Source: an uncultured Chlamydiae bacterium (lineage in GTDB: Bacteria > Chlamydiota > Chlamydiia > Chlamydiales > CALBHK01). Taken from it: a stretch of 13,895 nt of DNA. The notes under the pieces were generated by a model. The model did no database searches, was not told the DNA's origin, and worked only from the letters and a program-made list of their open reading frames with translations. Where the stretch lies: NCBI GenBank assembly GCA_937894565.1, contig CALBHK010000139.1, positions 1-13,895 on the forward strand, written 5' to 3'. Within the stretch, counting starts at the first letter, position 1; each line of letters starts with the position of its first letter. The position numbers were made by a program, and so were the translations under genes. Positions 7,466-12,376 of the stretch are shown here, in pieces.

Positions 7466-7699
7466 ATGAAAGAACAACTCAAAACGATCACATCGTTCAT
7501 AGCAGTCAGCATGAGCGCAATGACTTTAACAGGCTGTAGCTGGTTCTGCTGCGAAACAAGCTGCGATCCATGTGCACCTTGCGAGCCTATGTCCTGCCCT
7601 AAACCAACCCCAACTTGCTGCCCACAGCCTCACTATTGTGAGTGCCAACCATGGGATTATTGCACACCTGGGTACTATTACTATTTCGATCCTAGCTGA
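7466..7699 (+). CDS. omcA: Small cysteine-rich outer membrane lipoprotein, OmcA-like (copy 2)
   Basis: A 77-aa lipoprotein precursor. The hydrophobic signal (about 9-22) ends in LTGC with lipidated C24. The mature chain is rich in Cys and Pro (CDPCAPCEP, PTPTCCPQP) and ends in an aromatic tail with YYYYFDP. It resembles copy 1 in plan but is not a close duplicate: the tail is Tyr-rich and the Lys-Pro-Cys repeats are missing. A good AAGGAG precedes the ATG. The gene is followed by an intrinsic terminator, so copies 1 and 2 form a two-gene unit. The expected place is the periplasmic face of the outer membrane, disulfide-linked with OmcB. Confidence 0.78.
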   Translation: MKEQLKTITSFIAVSMSAMTLTGCSWFCCETSCDPCAPCEPMSCPKPTPTCCPQPHYCECQPWDYCTPGYYYYFDPS

Positions 7700-7712
7700 T
7701 TGGAATAGAAAA

Positions 7713-7741
7713 ACGGGGGAGCTGACCTCCCCCGTATTTTA
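7713..7741 (+). terminator. Intrinsic terminator of the omcA pair
   Basis: ACGGGGGAG (7713-7721) pairs perfectly with CTCCCCCGT (7727-7735) around a 5-nt loop, followed by ATTTTA. The stem is 9 bp and GC-rich. It lies 13 bp after the second omcA stop codon. Confidence 0.85.
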
Positions 7742-7808
7742 TGTTTGTCGCTTTTTCGGCGCTTCTTTATTTAAAGGGGCGATGAAATAGTGATAAATAG
7801 CTTTTTTA

Positions 7809-7825
7809 CCTTTGAATCAAAGGAG
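7809..7825 (+). promoter_or_regulatory. Hairpin over the omcB ribosome binding site
   Basis: CCTTTG (7809-7814) pairs with CAAAGG (7818-7823) around AAT. The 3' arm is part of the AAAGGAG Shine-Dalgarno (7819-7825) of omcB. The hairpin is only 6 bp, but it would cover the ribosome binding site and could tune translation. This is inferred from sequence alone. Confidence 0.3.
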
Positions 7826-7831
7826 ATTTAA

Positions 7832-9460
7832 ATGAAGAGTAAACTGAACCTGATGTTCACAGTGGCTGTTCTCTTAACAGCAGCCCTGTGCTGGACGGGG
7901 TGTTCATCTTTGAACAGCTTCTTACGCTGTGATGACCCTTGCGAGCCTACACGTCCTCAAGAAGAGGTCTGTCCACCCGTATGTGAACCCGTATGTCCAC
8001 CTATTAGACATCATAAAGAAAAAGTTTGCAGACCTGCGGAAGACTGTGAAGAGAAATGCGAACCAGGATGCGCAGTTCCAGTGAAATGCGCTTATCCCAA
8101 TTCCAATCGCATTTGCTGCGATGGTGTAATTTTAACAGCTTCACAGCCAAAACTTTGTATTTTGGGAGATAACTATGCTCTTGATATCTGCTTGCAAGCT
8201 TGTGCTGATCTGTGCCATGTAGAAGTTAATGCTATTCTTCCAGAAGGCGTCTCTCTTGTTGGAACAGAGCCAGAAAATCAAAAAGTCTCTCAACATGACA
8301 ATCAGCTCACTTGGGAATTCCCTTCTATGAGAAAGGGCGAAACACTGCACAATCGCGTGCTTTTACGTGCTGATCGTGAAGGCGATCTTTGTGTCTGCTT
8401 CTGCGTGACAGCCGTCCCTGTTCGCTTCTGCAGCATCCTTTGCGCTCGTCCTATGTTAGAGTGCTCAAAATGCGGACCTGAAGAAGTTTGCCCTGGAGAT
8501 CCTGTACATTATACAATCACTGTTACTAACAAAGGAAGCTGTGCAGCTGAAGAAGTTGTTGTGACCGATGAAGTACCAGATGGTCTTGAGCATAGCAGTG
8601 GATTAAGAACTCTTACCTTTAAACTTGGCACTCTTGAACCTTGCCAAACTAAAACAATCAACGTCTGCTTCACAGCTTGCAAACGTGGACAGATCTGCAA
8701 CGAGATCAGTGTCACTGCCTGCAATGCTAACCCAGTGCATTGCCGCTGGTGCACAGATGTCACTATTTGCGATTGCGAAGTTGTTAAAGTAGGTCCAAAA
8801 GAACGTAAGATCGGCGAAGCTGCTGATTACGAAATCACTGTGACCAATCCAGGCGATAAGACTTTAACAGGTGTAATTGTCACTGATTGCACACCTTCTG
8901 CCACTTCAATAGTAGAAGCAAAAGGTGCTATCATCAATGGCAACAAAGCAACTTGGAAATTTGATGAATTAGCACCCGGAGATAGCAAAAAAATGGGCAT
9001 CTCCCTAACCACATGCACACCTGGCTACTATGTTAACCGCGTCTCTGTAGATAACTGCCAGCGCTGCTGCTGCTCTGCAGAAACCGGCACACGTTGGAAA
9101 GGCTCTGCGGCTTTAGGTGTTTGTTTCACTGACACAGAAGATCTAATCTGTGTAGGCGAATACACAACATATAAAGTGCAAGTGCACAACCAGGGTTCAG
9201 AAGATGATACTAACCTACGTGTTGTCGTGCGTTTCCCAGACAATGTCGTGCCAGTGCACGCAAGTGGGGATGCTAAGGGCTCTATTTCAGGAAACACTGT
9301 CACCTTTGGTCCAGTGAAAGCTCTGCGCCCACGCGAAAACATGGAATTTGTCATCAAAGCACAATCTAAGAGCAAAGGCGAAGCACGTATAAGAGCTGAA
9401 ATCAGTTCTGATACAGTACACAGTCCTATTATTCAAGAAGAGAGCACAATGGTGTTCTAA
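7832..9460 (+). CDS. omcB: Large cysteine-rich outer membrane complex protein OmcB, with apparent lipobox
   Basis: Major disulfide-linked envelope protein of the chlamydial elementary body. The 542 aa are close to the length I recall for C. trachomatis OmcB. At least three beta-sandwich DUF11-type repeats are visible, for example YTITVTNKGS, YEITVTNPGD and YKVQVHNQGS. Conserved landmarks include VPDGLEHSSGLRTLTF, the WKG...GVCFTDT segment and SISGNTVTFG near the C-terminus. Cysteines are spread throughout. The N-terminus is unusual. A hydrophobic signal ends in WTGC, a lipobox with C24, followed by a Cys/Pro-rich stretch (about 33-90). The Chlamydiaceae protein, as I remember it, has a normal signal peptide and a basic stretch there. 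AAAGGAG precedes the ATG. Separate terminators before and after suggest its own promoter. Confidence 0.93.
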   Translation: MKSKLNLMFTVAVLLTAALCWTGCSSLNSFLRCDDPCEPTRPQEEVCPPVCEPVCPPIRHHKEKVCRPAEDCEEKCEPGCAVPVKCAYPNSNRICCDGVILTASQPKLCILGDNYALDICLQACADLCHVEVNAILPEGVSLVGTEPENQKVSQHDNQLTWEFPSMRKGETLHNRVLLRADREGDLCVCFCVTAVPVRFCSILCARPMLECSKCGPEEVCPGDPVHYTITVTNKGSCAAEEVVVTDEVPDGLEHSSGLRTLTFKLGTLEPCQTKTINVCFTACKRGQICNEISVTACNANPVHCRWCTDVTICDCEVVKVGPKERKIGEAADYEITVTNPGDKTLTGVIVTDCTPSATSIVEAKGAIINGNKATWKFDELAPGDSKKMGISLTTCTPGYYVNRVSVDNCQRCCCSAETGTRWKGSAALGVCFTDTEDLICVGEYTTYKVQVHNQGSEDDTNLRVVVRFPDNVVPVHASGDAKGSISGNTVTFGPVKALRPRENMEFVIKAQSKSKGEARIRAEISSDTVHSPIIQEESTMVF

Positions 9461-9485
9461 GATTGGATGAAAGTTTTCTTTACCT

Positions 9486-9509
9486 CCCGGCACTAGCCGG
9501 GTTTTTTTT
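9486..9509 (+). terminator. Intrinsic terminator of omcB
   Basis: CCCGGC (9486-9491), loop ACTA, GCCGGG (9496-9501), then eight T. It is a textbook rho-independent terminator 26 bp after the omcB stop. Confidence 0.92.
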
Positions 9510-9957
9510 GCCCCAAAAAGAAACTATATATAAAAAATAAATAAATACTAAACAAAACAAAAAGGTTATTAATTTTTATTTAATATTGATCTAATTATTG
9601 TTTTTTTATAAGATATAATTAGCGCAGTTGAAAACTGGAAATTATACCGAACGTGATTGAAGATTTGGACTTTTGAAAAGGAAGCTGCTTAATTTTTTTT
9701 CTAGAGCGAATGACCATTGCCTCTGGCAAGACATTAGTGAAGATAAAAATTTTAATGCAGAGCTGACGCGGTCAAAAACCAAATCTTCAAGGTGTTTCGG
9801 TATAGCATAGACTTGAGACTTTTAATTGATATCGGTTTTTTGATAAAAATTTTTCTGATTGATTTTCAAAGTACGATTTTTTGTAAAACTTCCAAACCCT
9901 TCAATCAACCTGGGCTATATTTTTAATAAATTTTAATTAAACAAATGGATTTATATT
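9510..9957. other. AT-rich spacer between omcB and the kinase
   Basis: This stretch holds no convincing gene. It begins with very AT-rich sequence (9525-9620), holds a perfect TATAAT (9614-9619) without a well-spaced -35, and then the long inverted-repeat element 9643-9804. The rest (9805-9957) is AT-rich. A short ATG frame at 9945 closes after seven codons. Confidence 0.6.
9643..9804. repeat. 162-bp foldback (MITE-like) element
   Basis: The ends are inverted repeats. TATACCGAA (9643-9651) matches the complement of TTCGGTATA (9796-9804). Six unmatched bases follow on each side, then TGAAGATTTGG (9658-9668) pairs with CCAAATCTTCA (9779-9789), and TTTTGA (9671-9676) with TCAAAA (9772-9777). 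Weaker complementarity continues inward, with AGCT (9683-9686) to AGCT (9761-9764) and an A/T stretch, leaving a central loop near 9703-9740. The left half, 9658-9725, recurs at 11848-11975. No transposase is encoded. It may be a non-autonomous mobile element or, if transcribed from the upstream TATAAT, a long hairpin RNA. Confidence 0.65.
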
Positions 9958-10761
9958 TTGAACTATAACAATAACACTATAGAAAATAAAACACTTTCTT
10001 CACAAAAAGAAGATAAAACAAATAATAAAGAAATAAAACGAAAGATAAAAAGCAACCAACCTTCTAACCAGATAAAAAAATCGCGATTTGTCAATGTGAG
10101 TTCTTCAAACCCACCATTCTTCAATTTTCCCTTAAAAAACTTAAGTGAATTAACTAAACGGCTTAATATAGAAGAAATAATCAACATTCTCAGTCACCCC
10201 AAAATCGAAAAAAAAACTAGCTTTATAACTTTAAACAACGAACAATTATTCGGAAAAGAATGCGCTTTATTTTATAAAAAAACAATAAAAAACAAAGTAA
10301 ATCTTTACTGTTCATTTAACGAAAATTTAGGCAAAGGGGCTTTTGGCGATGTTGTTTTAGGTTACAAACTTAATGTAGATGAAAAAAAAATCAAAGAGAA
10401 GGCTATTAAATATTCCACAAACAGAAACCTTTTAGAAGAGAGCCATTCACTAGACGCTCTATATAATACGGATAAAAAATTAAAATTTATTCAAAAAAGA
10501 TTCAAAACATTAGATTTTAAAGATTATTTTATGTTAATCACAAAAAGATATGAAGGAAACTTATGTAACTTAATGAAAAAGAAAACACTTACCCTTTTTC
10601 AACAATTTCACTGTTTTAAACAAATGACATTGGGAGTATACACAATTATAAAAAGCAATTTTATCGCATTAGATATTAAAATACAAAACACACTATATAA
10701 AGAAAAAAAGACACAATTAAAGTTGTTCTTTCGGACATTAATCCAGATAATAAAGACATGA
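9958..10761 (+). CDS. Eukaryotic-type protein kinase, N-lobe and catalytic loop (frame 0 part)
   Basis: First part of a Hanks-type protein kinase. Residues 1-120 are Lys/Asn/Ser-rich and low in complexity. The N-lobe shows the glycine loop GKGAFGDV (125-132), the ATP-binding lysine in AIK (K151) and a Glu-rich alpha-C candidate (LLEESHSL, 158-165). The catalytic loop ALDIKIQN (237-244) keeps D239, K241 and N244 of the HRDLKPxN motif. The frame closes at 10759-10761 before the DFG motif. The downstream frame supplies it: see 10758-11267 and the slippery site at 10704-10710. The annotated start is TTG. There is no Shine-Dalgarno, and the first in-frame ATG lies beyond the glycine loop. The gene is strikingly AT-rich compared with neighbours. 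Chlamydiae secrete such kinases into hosts, so an effector role is possible but unproven. A decaying gene is the alternative. Confidence 0.8.
   Translation: MNYNNNTIENKTLSSQKEDKTNNKEIKRKIKSNQPSNQIKKSRFVNVSSSNPPFFNFPLKNLSELTKRLNIEEIINILSHPKIEKKTSFITLNNEQLFGKECALFYKKTIKNKVNLYCSFNENLGKGAFGDVVLGYKLNVDEKKIKEKAIKYSTNRNLLEESHSLDALYNTDKKLKFIQKRFKTLDFKDYFMLITKRYEGNLCNLMKKKTLTLFQQFHCFKQMTLGVYTIIKSNFIALDIKIQNTLYKEKKTQLKLFFRTLIQIIKT
10704..10710 (+). other. Slippery heptamer A AAA AAG at the kinase frame change
   Basis: In the frame-0 phase the codons read GAA AAA AAG (10702-10710), so the heptamer A AAA AAG sits in the phase required for -1 frameshifting, as in dnaX. A -1 slip continues as GAC ACA ATT AAA GTT, giving D-T-I-K-V-V-L-S-D-I-N, in which D260 (codon 10734-10736) takes the DFG position. 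The -1 frame opens only at 10701, after a TAA at 10698-10700, and frame 0 stops at 10761. The switch must therefore happen within about 60 nt, and this heptamer is the best site in it. No dnaX-like upstream Shine-Dalgarno or strong downstream stem is visible. Confidence 0.6.
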
Positions 10762-11267
10762 TTTTAAAAAAAATAGAAAACGAAAAGATTAGAGTTGATG
10801 GCCCCGCTTCATACACAACAGCGAAGTATTTGACTATCAATGACTTAAGTAAATTAAGTAATTGTATTGAAAAATATCGCACTTGTATTTCTAACAAAGA
10901 GAAGACTGAAGAGCCCATTGAAAAATATTTTGAAACCGCAAAAAAAATGATGGTCTACCAGCTCGGGATTTCTTTTTTTGTTTTAGTAATGAGGAGCTTT
11001 CCCATAAAAGATAAACATTTATGTGAATTAAAAGGCGCGAAGCTTCAAGCTTCTTATTTAGATAACGAAAAAATTAAAAAAAATATTGAAAAAAAATTTA
11101 AGGAAATCAAAAAGAATGTGCTCTCTTCAAAATTGGCTACTCTAGAAAAAATAGAAGCATTATTAATAAATATGCTTAAAGTAAAAGCTAAGGACCGTGT
11201 TGATATTGAATTTGTTAAAAAAGAGATAATTATTTTAGAAAAATTTTTTGAAGGGAACAACATATAA
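10710..11267 (+). CDS. Eukaryotic-type protein kinase, DFG segment and C-lobe (-1 frame part)
   Basis: Continuation of the kinase in the -1 frame. The first ATG of this frame is at 10758, but kinase homology starts earlier, at KVVLSDIN (from 10719), where D-I-N stands for DFG. The activation segment follows (GPASYTTAKYL). Then come a helix with VYQLGISFFVLVMRSFPI, in the place of the alpha-F SxG motif, and MLKVKAKDRVDIEFV, whose arginine matches the alpha-I arginine of kinases. Joined with the upstream part the protein would be 436 aa and would have every core kinase element in the right order. Two explanations remain: one protein made by frameshifting or slippage, or a gene broken by a single-base deletion in the A7 run. 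Translation from ATG 10758 alone would give a 169-aa fragment without catalytic residues. Confidence 0.75.
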   Translation, partial: DTIKVVLSDINPDNKDMILKKIENEKIRVDGPASYTTAKYLTINDLSKLSNCIEKYRTCISNKEKTEEPIEKYFETAKKMMVYQLGISFFVLVMRSFPIKDKHLCELKGAKLQASYLDNEKIKKNIEKKFKEIKKNVLSSKLATLEKIEALLINMLKVKAKDRVDIEFVKKEIIILEKFFEGNNI

Positions 11268-11270
11268 AAT

Positions 11271-11330
11271 ACTGGACTTTGGACAAAACCATGGGCAAAG
11301 CGCATGTTTTTTGTCCAAAGTCCAGTTTTT
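11271..11330 (+). repeat. Palindromic repeat, copy 1, terminator-like
   Basis: ACTGGACTTTGGACAAAA (11271-11288) is perfectly complementary to TTTTGTCCAAAGTCCAGT (11309-11326). Further pairing of ATG with CAT lies inside, and TTTT follows. It begins 3 bp after the kinase stop and could act as an intrinsic terminator in either direction. The same arms recur at 11872-11922, so this is a dispersed palindromic element and not just a local terminator. Confidence 0.8.
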
Positions 11331-11504
11331 AAATATTCCAACCATTTTTTATTTCTCTAAGGATCAAAAGATTACGTTTTTTCAATAAAGTGCAATCCCA
11401 TCCTCGATCCCTCAACTTTGCGAAAAAATAGTTGAAAAAGAGTTTACCCTCCTGCGATTTTTTTTAACGGGAATTACTGCATATGCGAATATGCGAATAA
11501 TTAA

Positions 11505-11534
11505 TTGCATCTAATATATTACTCGTGTTATATT
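11505..11534 (+). promoter_or_regulatory. Candidate promoter for the first small membrane protein
   Basis: TATATT (11529-11534) is a good -10, and TTGCAT (11505-11510) is a weak -35 at 18-bp spacing. The predicted start of transcription would lie about 25 bp before the ATG at 11566. Weak evidence in AT-rich DNA. Confidence 0.3.
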
Positions 11535-11565
11535 TAAATTAAAACAACAAAAAAAAGGATAATAT

Positions 11566-11850
11566 ATGGATTTAATCGCGAGTAATTGGGCTAAATCTTT
11601 AGCTCAGTCTAATGAAATTCCATTTGTAGGATTTATCACTGGTCCTGCATTCCTGGTTACATCTATTGCGCAAATAGCTTTGAATTTATTGGCTACAGTT
11701 TTTATGCTTTTTCCAAGTTTTTGTATTGAAAACAACCACAACTGGCATTGCAAAAACACCCTTCGTTTATTTTATGAAGGATGCCTTGGTTTATTTGTAG
11801 GGGCGTTCATCTTTTTACCTTTCACTTCTCTGTGCCATTTAACAAACTGA
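11566..11850 (+). CDS. Small hydrophobic membrane protein, paralog A (94 aa)
   Basis: I do not recognise a named family. The product is a small membrane protein. Residues 19-54 form a long hydrophobic block (PFVGFITGP ... VFMLFPSFCI) that could span once or make a hairpin. A short polar segment with W60-H61 follows, then a second hydrophobic segment (about 73-89). It aligns without gaps to paralog B at 12083. I count 43 identities in 94 positions, 26 of them within residues 19-54. AGGA precedes the ATG. The stop codon TGA is the first triplet of the repeat at 11848-11975. The bilobed hydrophobic plan recalls chlamydial inclusion-membrane (Inc) proteins, but that is an analogy, not homology. 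Confidence 0.7.
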   Translation: MDLIASNWAKSLAQSNEIPFVGFITGPAFLVTSIAQIALNLLATVFMLFPSFCIENNHNWHCKNTLRLFYEGCLGLFVGAFIFLPFTSLCHLTN

Positions 11851-11975
11851 AGATTTGGAATTTTGAGAAGCTGGACTTTGGACAAAACCACGGGCTTCGC
11901 CTATGGTTTTGTCCAAAGTCCATTGACAAGGAAGCTGTTTTTAATTTTTTTCTGGAGCGAATGCCCATTGCCTCT
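11848..11975 (+). repeat. Partial second copy of the foldback element, interrupted
   Basis: TGAAGATTTGGA-TTTTGA (11848-11866) and AAGGAAGCTG ... GAGCGAATG-CCATTGCCTCT (11928-11975) match the continuous sequence 9658-9725 with few substitutions and one length change in the T-run. Only the left half of the 9643-9804 element is present; the right inverted arm is missing. The match is interrupted by the palindromic repeat 11867-11926. Confidence 0.75.
11867..11926. mobile_element. Palindromic repeat, copy 2, inserted in the foldback repeat
   Basis: TGGACTTTGGACAAAACCA (11872-11890) is perfectly complementary to TGGTTTTGTCCAAAGTCCA (11904-11922), with a 13-nt centre that can extend the stem by GGC/GCC. 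The arms are the same as in the repeat at 11271-11326. Comparison with 9658-9725 shows that about 60 bp were gained here. TTGA stands on both sides (11863-11866 and 11923-11926), as a short target duplication would. GAAGCTG is also repeated (11867-11873 and 11931-11937), so the exact ends are uncertain. Confidence 0.65.
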
Positions 11976-12017
11976 TTCACGCCATGCAGGTTGTAGAGGA
12001 AGTTACAAAAATCTATG

Positions 12018-12051
12018 CTCAGTCCTTAACGATAAGGACTGAGTTATTTTT
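12018..12051 (+). terminator. Intrinsic terminator between the two paralogs
   Basis: CTCAGTCCTTA (12018-12028), loop ACGA, TAAGGACTGAG (12033-12043), followed by TTATTTTT. The stem is a perfect 11 bp. It separates paralog A from paralog B, so each probably has its own promoter. Confidence 0.88.
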
Positions 12052-12082
12052 CATCAAAACCCGTTATTCAAGGAAATAACAT

Positions 12083-12376
12083 ATGGATTTATTAAATTTT
12101 AGATGTGGTAAAGCGTTATATAAGTCTTTCTCTTCTCCGTTTATAGGATTTGTCACTGGCCCTTTAATGGTGATTACAAGTATTACGCAGATAGTTTTAA
12201 ATTTATTGGGTACAGTATTTATGTTTTTTCCAAGTTTCTGTATTTCTAAAGAAAACCCCTGGCATTACAAAAAATTTTTTAATCAATCTAGACAAGGGGT
12301 ATTCGGTGTATTTATGGGCGTGCTGGGCTTTTTACCTTTTAGTTACGACCTAGTATTTAATCAACCAGTTGGTTAA
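12083..12376 (+). CDS. Small hydrophobic membrane protein, paralog B (97 aa)
   Basis: Tandem paralog of the protein at 11566. It shares the block PFIGFVTGP, TSITQIVLNLLGTVFM and FPSFCI (19-54), the W-H pair (60-61) and the second hydrophobic segment with G-x-L-x-F-L-P-F near 80-86. The N-terminal tail (1-18), the loop after residue 54 and the C-terminus have diverged, while the hydrophobic core is retained. That pattern suggests selection on the membrane part. An AAGGA lies 8 bp before the ATG. Its TAA overlaps the TAA of the convergent minus-strand gene (shared TTAA at 12373-12376), leaving no space for a terminator. Function unknown; inclusion-membrane or envelope location is only a guess. 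Confidence 0.72.
   Translation: MDLLNFRCGKALYKSFSSPFIGFVTGPLMVITSITQIVLNLLGTVFMFFPSFCISKENPWHYKKFFNQSRQGVFGVFMGVLGFLPFSYDLVFNQPVG

Larger units (their letters stand above)
11268..11565. other. Spacer between the kinase and the small membrane proteins
   Basis: No gene is seen here. It holds the palindromic repeat at 11271-11326. It also has a short tandem duplication of ATATGCGA near 11481-11497 and the weak promoter candidate at 11505-11534. The remainder is AT-rich without recognisable structure. Confidence 0.5.

Noticed and set aside
9788..9797. CAAGGTGTTT shared with 4028-4037 as a third copy of the foldback element
   Set aside because: Only ten bases match and the flanks differ; likely chance.
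9945..9968. ATG upstream of the kinase as its true start
   Set aside because: That frame differs from the kinase frame and stops after seven codons.
11054..11341. 95-aa minus-strand open frame opposite the kinase end
   Set aside because: It lies antisense to the kinase C-lobe and runs through the palindromic repeat; no ribosome binding site and A/T-driven composition. A shadow frame.
11781..11996. 71-aa plus-strand frame overlapping paralog A
   Set aside because: It is out of frame with paralog A and continues through both nested repeats; the equivalent region in the uninterrupted repeat copy (9658-9725) has several stops.
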